62,851 bases of DNA, from the NCBI GenBank assembly GCA_030652255.1, contig JAUSAZ010000110.1, forward strand, positions 1 through 62,851, in the 5' to 3' direction. This DNA is from Myxococcales bacterium. GTDB taxonomy: Bacteria; Myxococcota_A; Polyangia; Polyangiales; Ga0077539. Positions 1 to 8,540 of the stretch are shown here, piece after piece; position 1 is the first letter of the stretch, and every line of letters begins with the position of its first letter. The notes under the pieces are model-generated. The model saw nothing but the letters and a program-made list of their open reading frames with translations. It did no database searches and had not been told where the DNA came from. The position numbers and the translations under genes are program-made.

Positions 1-270
1 TGGCGCTCACCCCAGGCTATCGCACGAGGGCGCCCCCGCAGTCGCGGGGGCTTTCGAACAGGAACATCACTTCGAGTGTGCCCGCCTTGTCCGCCCGGCC
101 TTCCGGAAGGTCCATCGAGTGTCGGTCCGAAAGCCCCCGCGACTGCGGGGGCGCCCTCGTGCGATAGCCTGGGGTGAGCGCCAACGCGCGAACCCCAGCG
201 TCAAACGCGCGGCGTGTCCCACCAACGGGCGGCCGCCAAAGCGGCAAGATTGACACCCAGTTGGTATGAG
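1..270. repeat. Nested palindromic repeat element, left copy (5' outer arm lies outside the window)
   Basis: Positions 1-56 are an exact inverted repeat of 128-183, around a 71-nt loop (57-127) that has its own palindrome at 99-110 (CCTTCCGGAAGG). Positions 184-270 are a further outer arm whose reverse complement lies at 62658-62744 in the other copy. Assembled from both copies, the element is about 357 bp: 87-nt outer arm, 56-nt inner arm, 71-nt loop, then the two arms again inverted. It ends 8 nt from the stop codon of the TonB receptor gene. No credible protein is encoded. It may be a non-autonomous mobile element or a transposed terminator-like hairpin; this is inference from structure. 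Confidence 0.9.
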
Positions 271-278
271 ACGCCGAG

Positions 279-2348
279 CTACTCGGTGTGCCCGCGCACC
301 TGGAGCACCACGTTGGTGCCCGCCGCGGGGAAGCCTCCGCCGAAGGGCGTGTAGGCGGCGTTGAGGATGTTCTCGACGGCGAGCGCGAGGGTGATGGCGG
401 GGTGCACGCGCACGCCGCCACGCGCAGTAAAGGCCAGGTAGCCCGGGACCTCGGCGCACATCGTCGGGCCGCTGGGGCAGAGGCGCACGTCGTCGCGGTC
501 GCTCGCCGAGAGGCGGGTCTGCGAGAGCACGCCGCTGGCGACGAGGTCGATCCAGTGGGTGGCGCGGCGCCAGCCGAGCGCGAGGCGGCCGAAGGCGGGC
601 GGCACCTTGGCGAGGGGCTCGGTGACCGGGGCGCCGGACTGCTCGACGGTGGCCTCGGCCCAGGTGTATCCGCCGGAGAGCCGCGCGTAGAGGCCGTTGC
701 GGGCCGTCGCGGTGAGGTCGAACTCCACGCCCGCGAGGCGCGCATCGCTGGCGTTCATGCGGGTGTACACGCGGCGGCCGTCGATCATGGTCATGCCGCC
801 GAAGGACGAGGGCACGCGGGTGACGAGGCCGGACATCGTGGAGCCGTACACGAAGACCGAGCCCTCCAGCGGGCCGCGCGCGACGCGGGCGCCGAGCTCG
901 GCGGTCCACGAGCGCTCCGGGCCGAGGTCGGGGTTGGGCACGTCGTAGCTGCGGGCGCCCGCGCCGAAGGCCTGGTAGTCGTCGAGGTTGGGCGCGCGAA
1001 ACCCGCCCAGGAGGTTGGCCATCACCGCGACGCCGCGGGTGACCAGGAAGCGCGCGCCCACGCTGGCCACCGGCGCGGCGTAGAGCCGCGAGTAGGCGGC
1101 GAAGGCGCCGTCGACGGGCGAGTCGACGGAGGTGAGCGCGGCCCGGGCGCCGGCCTCGATGAGCACCCGGCGCGACGCGAGGCGCAGGGCGTAGTGCGCG
1201 AAGACGCCGCCGGTGAGGTAGCTGCTGTCGTCGAGGTAGCGGCCGCGGCTGCGCTCCGTGGGGGCGCCCGCGCGCACGGTCTCGGTGTGGCTCGCGACCT
1301 GGTCGGCGGCGACCTCGAGGCCGGTGGTGAGGGTGCCGCGGGCGGTGGTCCAGCTGAGCTGCGCGGACCCTTGGGGGGTGAGCACCTCGTCGCGCTCGAT
1401 GTCGAGGCGGCCGGTGCGGTAGCGGTCGCGGTCCTCGGTGCGGCGGATGAAGCCGACGCGCGCGGAGACCGCGACGGCGCCGCGGCGCAGCGCCCAGCGG
1501 GCCGAGACGATGTCCCGGAGCTGGAGGCGGAACACCCGGCGGTCGTCGGGCAGGGAGGTGTCCGGGCGCGGTGCGTTGGTGATCGCGCTGGTCTGGTAGG
1601 CGAGCCCGAGGGAGTGGCCCGCGCCGGCGTCGACCATACCCCGCACGGTAAACGCGCGGTCGCCGTGGCCGCTGAACTCCTGGAGCCCGAGGCCGCCGCC
1701 GGCGGTGATGGGGCCGAGCGTGCCGACCGTTCCGGAGGCCATGAGCCCGACGCGGCCCACCTCGCCCTCGACGAGGCCCTGCGCCGTCAGCGATCGCTCG
1801 GCGATGGCGACGCGGGTGGAGAGCTCGCCGTAGACGTGGGCGTCGGAGCCGGGGCGGGGGTTGGCGTCGATGGGCACCGCGATGACCACGCCGCCGAGGG
1901 CGTCGGAGCCGTACATCACCGACGCTGGGCCGCGCACGACCTCGAGGCGGCGCACCGAGGCCGGGTCGATGAGCGAGAGCAGCGCGTTGCCGCCCACCTT
2001 GGTGAGCGAGTCGTTGAGGCGGAAGCCGTCGAAGAGCAGGAGCGTGCGCTGCCCGCCGAGGCCGCGCACCAGCGGGGCCGCGGACGCCGTGGTGGTGCGC
2101 TGGAGGAAGACCCCGTTCATCTCCTCCAGGCGGTCGCCGACGTCGCGGGCGAGCGAGCGGGCGGCGTCGCGGCGGCTGTCGACGGAGACCGCCCGGGGGG
2201 TCTCGAGCAGCGACTCCTCGCGGCGCGCCGGGGCGCTCACGGTGGCCTCGTGGATGGTGGGCTCCTCGGGCTCGGGGCGCGGCGCGACGGTCTGCGCCCC
2301 GGCCGCGGGGGCGAAGGCGAGCGCGGCGGCGAGCACCCGGGGTCTCAT
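279..2348 (-). CDS. TonB-dependent outer-membrane receptor
   Basis: This 689-residue protein begins with a signal peptide (MRPRVLAAALAF...AGAQ). A plug domain follows at about residues 35-170, with the typical block VRGLGGQRTLLLFDG and the segment LEVVRGPASVMYGSDALGG. A beta-barrel fills the rest, and the end (NILNAAYTPFGG...VLQVRG) has the alternating pattern of a last barrel strand. Such receptors import siderophores, cobalamin or similar ligands across the outer membrane using TonB energy; the ligand cannot be told. The ATG at 2348 was chosen because the signal peptide starts there; the frame stays open further upstream without sense. It is divergent from the nuclease gene, 78 bp away. No tonB, exbB or exbD lies in the window. 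Confidence 0.93.
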   Translation of the reverse strand: MRPRVLAAALAFAPAAGAQTVAPRPEPEEPTIHEATVSAPARREESLLETPRAVSVDSRRDAARSLARDVGDRLEEMNGVFLQRTTTASAAPLVRGLGGQRTLLLFDGFRLNDSLTKVGGNALLSLIDPASVRRLEVVRGPASVMYGSDALGGVVIAVPIDANPRPGSDAHVYGELSTRVAIAERSLTAQGLVEGEVGRVGLMASGTVGTLGPITAGGGLGLQEFSGHGDRAFTVRGMVDAGAGHSLGLAYQTSAITNAPRPDTSLPDDRRVFRLQLRDIVSARWALRRGAVAVSARVGFIRRTEDRDRYRTGRLDIERDEVLTPQGSAQLSWTTARGTLTTGLEVAADQVASHTETVRAGAPTERSRGRYLDDSSYLTGGVFAHYALRLASRRVLIEAGARAALTSVDSPVDGAFAAYSRLYAAPVASVGARFLVTRGVAVMANLLGGFRAPNLDDYQAFGAGARSYDVPNPDLGPERSWTAELGARVARGPLEGSVFVYGSTMSGLVTRVPSSFGGMTMIDGRRVYTRMNASDARLAGVEFDLTATARNGLYARLSGGYTWAEATVEQSGAPVTEPLAKVPPAFGRLALGWRRATHWIDLVASGVLSQTRLSASDRDDVRLCPSGPTMCAEVPGYLAFTARGGVRVHPAITLALAVENILNAAYTPFGGGFPAAGTNVVLQVRGHTE

Positions 2349-2426
2349 GCCCGCGGACGCTATCGACAGTGGCGCGCGAAACTCAACCGCCAACCGGCCC
2401 GCGCCGGGACTACCGTAGCCGTCGCG

Positions 2427-3938
2427 ATGAGCGAGCGGGCGCTGCTGCGGGTGCGATGGCGGTCCGGCGTCGGCGTGCTGTCGATCGCCACCCCGGACAC
2501 GCGCGCGGCGTCGAGCGGGCCGGTGTCGCTCACGGCCTCGCTGGAGGGCGTCGCGACGAGTGGTCGCAGCGCCCTGCGCTGGTGCCCCGACGCGCAGGGG
2601 GAGGGCCTGGCGGCGCTCACGCTCGACGACCGCGCCGCGCTGCACGTGCAGGCCCCGGAGGGCTGCGCCGTGGAGGTGCCCGACGGGGTGACGGTCACGC
2701 GCTGGGGCGACGACGCCGCGCTGGTGTCCTTCGCCGGGCGCCTCGGCGAGTCGTGGATCGGGCTGCGCCGGGGAGAGCGCGTCGAGCGCCTCGCGGTGCA
2801 CGTGGAGAGCCCGCTGCTCCAGGGGCGCGAGGCGCACCGGGCGATGGTCGACGACCTGCTCGCCGAGTCGCTCGCGCTCTCCGAGGAGGGCCCCTCGGAG
2901 ACGGCGCTGACGCACGCGCGCGACGCCGGCGGCGCGATGCGGCTGCTCGTGGCGTGGCTGCTGCGCTCCGGGACGCTCGAGCGCGCGATGGCGCTCGTGG
3001 CGCGCGCGCCGCTGCGCGGGGCGGCGGCGGTGCAGCGGGTGGTCCCGTGGCTGCTGGCGCGGCGGGTGCGCATGGACGAGCTCGCTTCGAACCCGGCCGT
3101 CGCGCGCGGCGACGACCCCTCGCAGGTGCTGGTGCGCGCCGAGGAGCCCGCCCTCCGCGTGGACACGCCCGAGAACCGCGCGGTGGCGTCGCTGCTGCGC
3201 ACCGTCGCGTCGGTGATGGCCGAGCCCGAGGCCCCGCCCGCGCTGGCGGAGGCGCTGGCCGAGGTGCTCGCGCTGGCCGATCGGGTGGGCCTCCGGGCCC
3301 TGCCCTCGATGGGCGCCGCGACGACGCTCGCCGGGGCGCGCACGGCGGGCTACCGGGAGCTGAGCGCCATCGCGCGATGGCTGGAGGGCCTCGCGGTGGC
3401 GGACGATCCTGCGGACGCGGCGGTGCGCCTCGCCCTCGACGACTCCGCGCTGCTGTACGAACGCTGGTGCGCGCGGGAGCTGTCGCGGGCGCTCGGGCTG
3501 CCGTCGACCCTCGCGCCGGGGGCGTCGGGGCAGTGCTCGCTCGACGGCGTGGCGCTGCGGGTGTGGTGCCAGCCCGCGCGGCAGGCGGTGCCGTCGTACG
3601 GGCTCAGCTACAGGCCCGACCTGATGGTGGAGGCGCAGGGCGCGCGGGTGGTCTTCGACGCGAAGTTTCGCGCCGACGCGCAGGGGGCGGTGGAGAAGAT
3701 GCACGCGTACCGCGACGCGATCGACGGGTGCGTGGCGGCCTACGCGCTGATGCCGTGCGGGGAGGCCGAGGCGACGAGGCACCCGGCGCCCGGCGGCGGC
3801 GGGGTCGGGGTGGTGGCGCTGCGGCCGGAGCGGGGCGACGGGGTGGAGGGGCGGCGGGCGGCGCTGCGCGCGGCGGTGGCCGCGGCGCTGGCGTCGGTCA
3901 GAGGAAGAAGTCGGGCACCAGGGGGGCGCCCGGGGTGA
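2427..3938 (+). CDS. DUF2357 / PD-(D/E)XK nuclease-like protein (orphan McrC-type effector)
   Basis: The 503-residue protein has an N-terminal part resembling DUF2357 and a C-terminal part resembling the DUF524 / PDDEXK_7 nuclease family. Motifs seen are YERWC near residue 344, YRPDLMVE with D398, FDAKFR with D411 and K413, and the family signature EKMHAYRDAI. D398 and D411-x-K413 form the expected PD-(D/E)XK metal-binding set, so the catalytic core looks intact. Relatives usually sit beside an McrB-like AAA+ GTPase and cut modified DNA. Here the neighbours are a TonB receptor (divergent) and an SDR (convergent, overlapping by 41 bp), with no AAA+ partner. The ATG at 2427 fits the start of the conserved region. 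It is probably a defence nuclease, but its role without a partner is unknown. Confidence 0.8.
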   Translation: MSERALLRVRWRSGVGVLSIATPDTRAASSGPVSLTASLEGVATSGRSALRWCPDAQGEGLAALTLDDRAALHVQAPEGCAVEVPDGVTVTRWGDDAALVSFAGRLGESWIGLRRGERVERLAVHVESPLLQGREAHRAMVDDLLAESLALSEEGPSETALTHARDAGGAMRLLVAWLLRSGTLERAMALVARAPLRGAAAVQRVVPWLLARRVRMDELASNPAVARGDDPSQVLVRAEEPALRVDTPENRAVASLLRTVASVMAEPEAPPALAEALAEVLALADRVGLRALPSMGAATTLAGARTAGYRELSAIARWLEGLAVADDPADAAVRLALDDSALLYERWCARELSRALGLPSTLAPGASGQCSLDGVALRVWCQPARQAVPSYGLSYRPDLMVEAQGARVVFDAKFRADAQGAVEKMHAYRDAIDGCVAAYALMPCGEAEATRHPAPGGGGVGVVALRPERGDGVEGRRAALRAAVAAALASVRGRSRAPGGRPG

Positions 3939-4713
3939 CGGCGTACTTCTCGAAGTCGGTCACGCCGGTGGTGCGGAGGAAGTCCTCGTCGACGACGAAG
4001 TGGCCGCTGAAGTCTGCGGCGGGGCGCTGGAAGATCTCCCACGCGGCGTCGGACATGATGTCGACCGTGCGGCAGCCCGCCATGGCCTCGTCGCCGCCGA
4101 GGAGGTTCTGCACGGCGGCGGTGGCGATGGCGGTGCGCGGCCAGAGGGCGTTGAAGGCCACGCGACCGCGGAACTCCTCCGCCATGCCGAGGACGCACAT
4201 GCTCATGCCGAACTTCGCCATGGTGTAGGCCACGTGCCCGGAGAACCACCGGGCCTCCATGTTGAGCGGCGGCGAGAGGTTGAGGACGTGGGGGTTCTTC
4301 GCCTTGAGCAGGTGGGGGAGGCACGCCTGCGAGCAGAGGAAGGTGCCGCGCAGGTTGATCTGGTGCATCAGGTCGTAGCGCTTCATCGGGGTCTCGAGGG
4401 TCCCGGTGAGGCTGATGGCGCTGGCGTTGTTCACCAGGATGTCGATGCCGCCGAAGGTCTCGACGGCCTTCGCCACCGCGGCGAGGACGTTCTCCTCGGA
4501 GCGCACGTCGACCACCACCGGGAGCGCTTTGCCGCCCGCGGCCTCGATCTCCTCCGCGGCCGTGTAGATGGTGCCCGGGAGCCTCGGGTGGGCCTCGGTG
4601 GTCTTCGCCGCGACGACGATGTTGGCGCCGTCGCGCGCGGCGCGCTTCGCGATGGCGAGGCCGATGCCGCGGCTCGCGCCGGTGATGAACAGGGTCTTTC
4701 CTCGAAGGCTCAT
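3898..4713 (-). CDS. Short-chain dehydrogenase/reductase, HSDL2-like
   Basis: A 271-residue SDR. The N-terminal nucleotide-binding motif is TGASRGIG (residues 11-18), followed by the structural NNAS motif near residue 96, a serine in the LNLSPP segment and the catalytic YxxxK as YTMAK. The extended region after the first strand (TTEAHPRLPGTIYTAAEEIE) is typical of hydroxysteroid dehydrogenase-like 2 proteins, a group whose substrate is poorly defined. A GGAG ribosome-binding site lies about 7 nt before the ATG at 4713. It follows the lysozyme gene on the same strand after 90 bp, so co-transcription is possible. Its 3' end overlaps the nuclease gene on the other strand. A cytosolic NAD(P)-dependent oxidoreductase is the safe call. 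Confidence 0.9.
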   Translation of the reverse strand: MSLRGKTLFITGASRGIGLAIAKRAARDGANIVVAAKTTEAHPRLPGTIYTAAEEIEAAGGKALPVVVDVRSEENVLAAVAKAVETFGGIDILVNNASAISLTGTLETPMKRYDLMHQINLRGTFLCSQACLPHLLKAKNPHVLNLSPPLNMEARWFSGHVAYTMAKFGMSMCVLGMAEEFRGRVAFNALWPRTAIATAAVQNLLGGDEAMAGCRTVDIMSDAAWEIFQRPAADFSGHFVVDEDFLRTTGVTDFEKYAVTPGAPLVPDFFL

Positions 4714-4803
4714 GCGGTTCTCCAGTGTGGCTGTGGGTGGGGACCGGGGCTCTGCCGGTGTGGGGCGGGGCGTCGGGTGGGTCGGGTGGGGCGGGCGATC
4801 GAG

Positions 4804-5565
4804 TCAGCCAGCCCCGGCGTCGAAGGTCGTGGGGACGCCAGCGAGCTGCTGGAGCTCCTGGTACGTTCCGTTGAAGCGGTCGAGGTCGACGCGGCCCTCG
4901 ATGCCGCTCACGCGACCGGTGGACGAGTACTGCCAGAAGCCCCAGTCGCGCCACGCGTCGGCGATGCTCGGGCAGGGCTGCGTGGTGGTGTACTGCGGGT
5001 GCCAGAGCAGGTGGTCGCGCAGGGCCGTGGTCTCCACGTGCTTCGGCCAGTAGTGGCGCCCGGTGTAGATCATCGGGCGGCGCCCGGTGCCCGCCTCGAC
5101 GCGGTCGGCGAGCTCGCGCACCATCGCCGCGTAGCGGGTGCGCGGGGGCAGCCCGGGCGGGGGCTGCTCGATGTCGAGGGTCACCGGGAGGTCTCCCGGG
5201 CCGAGGCGGCCTACCGCGCGGACTACCGCGTCGGCCTGCGCGGGCACCTCGACGCGCGGGTCGAAGTAGATGTACGCGCCGCGGATGAGGCCGTGGGCGC
5301 GGATCTCGCGCCAGTTGCGGTCGAACTGCGCGTCGGGGGTGGGCCAGTGCAGGATGCGCGCGATGGCGAAGCGCTTGCCCGCGGCGCGCACCCGGGCCCA
5401 GTCGACGGTCGACTGGTACTGCGACACGTCGATGCCCTCGACGGTGGGGCCGCGACCGCAGACCATCGCCTCGCTCACGCCCCGATCGACCTCCGCGGCC
5501 GGCGCCCCGCACGCGCCGAGGGCGGCGGTGAGGGCGGCCAGGCGCAGGGTTCGTCGGGGGTGCAT
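4804..5565 (-). CDS. Glycoside hydrolase family 25 (lysozyme-like) lipoprotein
   Basis: The 253-residue protein opens with a lipoprotein signal peptide ending in ALGAC. The GH25 domain covers about residues 40-245: VEGIDVSQYQSTVDW at the start carries the first catalytic-face aspartate, VTLDIEQPPP carries the D-x-E pair typical of the active site, and GFWQYSSTGRVSGI with the late VDLDRFNG is the usual C-terminal signature. Family members cleave the MurNAc-GlcNAc bond of peptidoglycan. A lipid-anchored lysozyme could remodel its own wall or attack prey. The ATG at 5565 has GGAA upstream and starts the signal peptide. It is divergent from the COG0523 GTPase, with 64 bp between them. Confidence 0.92.
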   Translation of the reverse strand: MHPRRTLRLAALTAALGACGAPAAEVDRGVSEAMVCGRGPTVEGIDVSQYQSTVDWARVRAAGKRFAIARILHWPTPDAQFDRNWREIRAHGLIRGAYIYFDPRVEVPAQADAVVRAVGRLGPGDLPVTLDIEQPPPGLPPRTRYAAMVRELADRVEAGTGRRPMIYTGRHYWPKHVETTALRDHLLWHPQYTTTQPCPSIADAWRDWGFWQYSSTGRVSGIEGRVDLDRFNGTYQELQQLAGVPTTFDAGAG

Positions 5566-5629
5566 GCGGTTCCTGCCGGGGAATCTACGAGGCGAGCCGC
5601 CCGCTCCGCAACGGCGTAGAGTGCGCGCG

Positions 5630-6664
5630 ATGAACCCCGCGCGGCCGCGCATCCCGGTGATGGTGCTGACGGGCTTCCTCGGCGCGGGCAAGACCACCCT
5701 GCTCAACGCCCTCATCGGTCGTCCGGAGCTGGCCGACACCGCGGTGGTCATCAACGAGCTCGGCGCCATCGCCCTCGATCACCTGCTGGTGCGCAAGGTC
5801 GACGACCGGGTGATGGTGCTGGGCGGCGGCTGCGTGTGCTGCACCGTGCTCGGCGACCTCGTCGAGACCCTCACCGACCTCGACCGGCGCCGCGACGCGG
5901 GGGAGCTTCCGCCCTTCGCGCGGGTGATGGTCGAGACCACCGGGCTCGCCGACCCGGGGCCCGTGCTCGCGACGCTCACCGGCGACGAGCGGCTCTTCGC
6001 GCGCTACGAGCTCGACGGCGTGGTCACCGTCGTCGACGCCACGCACGGGGCGGGGCAGCTCGACGAGCACTTCGAGGCGTTGCAGCAGGCCGTCGCAGCC
6101 GACCACTTCGTGGTGACCAAGTCCGAGCTCGCCGGGGAGGCGGGCACCGCCGCCCTCGTGGAGAAGCTCCGCGCGATCAACCCCGCGGCGACCGTGGACG
6201 TCGCGAGCCACGGCGCGGTCGACCCCGCCCGGCTGCGCGGCAGGCTCGCGGCGGATCTCCCCACGGCGCAGGTGCGGGGGCTCATCGCGGCCTCGCCGGG
6301 CGAGAGGGGCCGCTGGGTCGTCGACGCGGCGCCCTCCCACGCGCGGGTGCGCTCGCTGGCCATCGCCCGCCCGCGCACCATGCGATGGACGGCCTTCGCC
6401 ATGTGGCTCTCGCTGCTGACGCAGTTTCACGGGGACAAGCTGCTGCGGTGCAAGGCGCTGCTGAAGGTCGCGGGCGAGCCCGGGCCGGTGATCGTCCACG
6501 CGGTGCAGCACGTGGTGTATCCGACGGTGATCCTCGACGCGTGGCCCGACGAGGACCACACGTGCCGCGCGGTGCTGATCTTCCGCGACGCCGACGACGC
6601 CTTCCTGAAGCAGGTGCAGGAGGGCTTCGACGCCTGCCTGAGCCCGTCCGGCCCGGTCGCCTGA
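5630..6664 (+). CDS. COG0523 (CobW/ZNG1-like) GTPase, putative metallochaperone
   Basis: A 344-residue protein with Walker A GFLGAGKTTL (K21), the metal-binding GCVCC motif (C68, C70, C71), the switch motif ETTGLADP and a C-terminal CobW_C domain. The guanine-specificity motif usually written NKxD appears as TKSE, a variation seen in COG0523 proteins. These GTPases load zinc, cobalt or other metals onto client proteins. The ATG at 5630 immediately precedes the conserved domain; the frame is open upstream but lies over the divergent lysozyme gene. No Zur-type operator or known client was recognised nearby, so the metal cannot be named. Confidence 0.9.
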   Translation: MNPARPRIPVMVLTGFLGAGKTTLLNALIGRPELADTAVVINELGAIALDHLLVRKVDDRVMVLGGGCVCCTVLGDLVETLTDLDRRRDAGELPPFARVMVETTGLADPGPVLATLTGDERLFARYELDGVVTVVDATHGAGQLDEHFEALQQAVAADHFVVTKSELAGEAGTAALVEKLRAINPAATVDVASHGAVDPARLRGRLAADLPTAQVRGLIAASPGERGRWVVDAAPSHARVRSLAIARPRTMRWTAFAMWLSLLTQFHGDKLLRCKALLKVAGEPGPVIVHAVQHVVYPTVILDAWPDEDHTCRAVLIFRDADDAFLKQVQEGFDACLSPSGPVA

Positions 6665-6710
6665 GTGGGGGAGGCTGTGCATCCGGAGGGGTGGGCCCTA
6701 CGCTTGCCCG

Positions 6711-7157
6711 GTGCAGCGGCTGCTTGAGTTCGAGATCGACGCCGCGCGCTACGGCGTGCCGGTCGAGCGCGTGGTCGAGGTGGTGCCCCGGGTGTGGCTG
6801 AAGCCGCTCCCGGGCGCCGCGAACATCGTCGTGGGGCTGTTCAACTTCCGCGGGGCGGTCATCGTCGCCGTCGACCCGCGCTCGCGCCTCGGTCATCCCC
6901 CGCGGCGCCCCTCCACCGACGATCACCTGCTGGTGGTGCAGGGCGCGCGGCGGGTCGTGGCGCTCGTGGTCGACCGGGTGCGCGACCTGCGGCAGGTCTC
7001 CCCCGACCAGATGTTTCCCACCACCGTGCCCAGCCGCCACATCCGCGGCGTCGTCGCGCTCGCGGAGGGACTGCTGCTCATCGAAGACCTCGACGCGCTG
7101 CTCTCCCTCGACGAAGAAGAGACCCTCGATCGCGCCCTGGGCGGCGCCGCCCCGTGA
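6711..7157 (+). CDS. cheW: CheW-type coupling protein (first of two; WspB-like position)
   Basis: A 148-residue single-domain CheW protein. It starts with LEFEIDAARYGVPVERVVEVV, has the core VGLFNFRGAVIVAVD and ends in IEDLDALL. It couples the receptor to the CheA kinase. A GTG at 6711 is the only start that fits the domain. It is the first gene of a tightly packed operon, and its stop overlaps the start of cheR (GTGA at 7154-7157), which implies translational coupling. Gene order and types match the Wsp family of alternative chemosensory systems. Confidence 0.92.
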   Translation: MQRLLEFEIDAARYGVPVERVVEVVPRVWLKPLPGAANIVVGLFNFRGAVIVAVDPRSRLGHPPRRPSTDDHLLVVQGARRVVALVVDRVRDLRQVSPDQMFPTTVPSRHIRGVVALAEGLLLIEDLDALLSLDEEETLDRALGGAAP

Positions 7158-8530
7158 AGAGCGCGAGCCAGCCCGCGCTGCACCCCGCGCTGCGGGAGGC
7201 CTTCGCCGCGCGCGTGCGGGAGAGCTTCGGGCTGGTGTTTCCTCCGAGCCGCGCGGGCGCGCTCGACCAGGGCGTGGCCGCCGCGGCGGAGGCCCTCGGG
7301 GGCATCGACGCCGCCGCCCTCTACGAGCGCCTCGTGGGCGGCGACGGCGCGGCCCACGACGCGATCATCAAGGAGCTCACCGTCGGCGAGACCTACCTCT
7401 TCCGCGACGACCACCACTTCGCGTTCGTCCGGGACGTGGCGCTGCCCGAGGCGCTGCGGCGCGGCGACCGGGTGCGCCTCTGGTCCGCGGGCTGCGCCAC
7501 CGGCGAGGAGGCGTGGTCGCTCGCCATCGTCGCCCACGAGGCCCTCGGGGAGCACGCCGGGCGCGTCGAGGTCATCGGCACCGACATCAACCAGCGCTTC
7601 CTCGATCGGGCGCGGCTCGGGTGGTACGGGCCGTGGTCCTTCCGCGACGTCGACCCGGCGCGGCGCGAGCGGTGGTTCGTGCCCGAGCGCAACGGCTGGA
7701 GCGTCCGGGAGTCCGTGCGCCGCTCGGTGCGCTTCTCGCCCCTCAACCTGCTCGACCTGGACTCCGCCGAGTGGCCCTCCGCCGTCGACGTGATCTTCTG
7801 CCGCAACGTCGCCATCTACTTCGACCTCGAGACCATCGCCCGCGTCGCGGCCCGGCTGGCCCGCTCCCTCCACGGCGGCGGCTGGATGGTGCCCGGCCCC
7901 TCGGACCCGCTCCTGCCCGACGGCCTCGGGCTCACGGCGACCTTTCGCGGCCCGCTGGTCTATCGCCGCGACCAGCCCGCCCCCGCGCTACCGGCCCCGC
8001 CGCCGGCCCCGGGGCGTCGGTCGACGGTGCCGCGCCCCCGTCGGCGCGCGACGCCCTTCACCTCGGGGGCGACCCCGCGGCTCCCCGCGCCGAAGGCGCC
8101 GATCGTCGTCCGCGACCCCGCCGGCGCCGCGCGTGCGCTCGCGGACCTGGGCGACCTCGCGGGCGCGGTCAGGCTGCTCGACGCCGCGCTGGCGATCGAC
8201 GGGCTCGACCCGGCGCTCTACCTCCTCCGCTCTACGGTGCGCCAGGCGAGCGGCGACGACCGCGGGGCCTGCGACGACGCCGAGAAGGCCATCGTGATCG
8301 ACCGCACGCTCCCGCTCGCGCACGTGCTCTCCGCCGCCGCCCGCACCCGCATCGGCGACGTCGCGAGCGCGCGCCGGGCGCTGCGCAACGCCCGGGCGCT
8401 GCTGCTGCGCGTGTCCGCCGAGGCCCCCATCCGGCACGGCCCCGGGCAGACCCGCGGCTCGCTGCTGGCCGTCTGCGACCGCCTCGCCAACACCCTCGGC
8501 GGCACGCCCCCGCCGCGCCGGGGAACGTAG
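7154..8530 (+). CDS. cheR: CheR methyltransferase with C-terminal TPR region (WspC-like)
   Basis: The 458-residue protein has an N-terminal helical CheR domain and a SAM-binding methyltransferase core: GETYLFRDDHHFAF, WSAGCATGEEAWSLA, EVIGTDIN and VIFCRNVAIYF. A Pro/Arg-rich linker (about residues 275-315) leads to helical repeats like TPRs (ARALADLGDLAGAVRLLDAA... and LYLLRSTVRQASGDDRGACDD). CheR-TPR fusions mark WspC and other receptor-array methyltransferases that modify glutamates of the partner MCP, opposing CheB. The start is GTG at 7154, overlapping cheW by 4 nt. Confidence 0.93.
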   Translation: MKSASQPALHPALREAFAARVRESFGLVFPPSRAGALDQGVAAAAEALGGIDAAALYERLVGGDGAAHDAIIKELTVGETYLFRDDHHFAFVRDVALPEALRRGDRVRLWSAGCATGEEAWSLAIVAHEALGEHAGRVEVIGTDINQRFLDRARLGWYGPWSFRDVDPARRERWFVPERNGWSVRESVRRSVRFSPLNLLDLDSAEWPSAVDVIFCRNVAIYFDLETIARVAARLARSLHGGGWMVPGPSDPLLPDGLGLTATFRGPLVYRRDQPAPALPAPPPAPGRRSTVPRPRRRATPFTSGATPRLPAPKAPIVVRDPAGAARALADLGDLAGAVRLLDAALAIDGLDPALYLLRSTVRQASGDDRGACDDAEKAIVIDRTLPLAHVLSAAARTRIGDVASARRALRNARALLLRVSAEAPIRHGPGQTRGSLLAVCDRLANTLGGTPPPRRGT

Positions 8531-8540
8531 GCTCCCGCCG

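Noticed and set aside
1..780. Open frames through the left palindromic repeat
   Set aside because: They encode Arg/Pro-rich low-complexity peptides with no ribosome-binding site and are explained by the repeat and by the antisense of the TonB receptor gene.
288..2426. Long open frame on the plus strand upstream of the nuclease start
   Set aside because: It is the complementary shadow of the TonB receptor gene, a common effect of very high GC content; the conserved nuclease sequence begins only at 2427.
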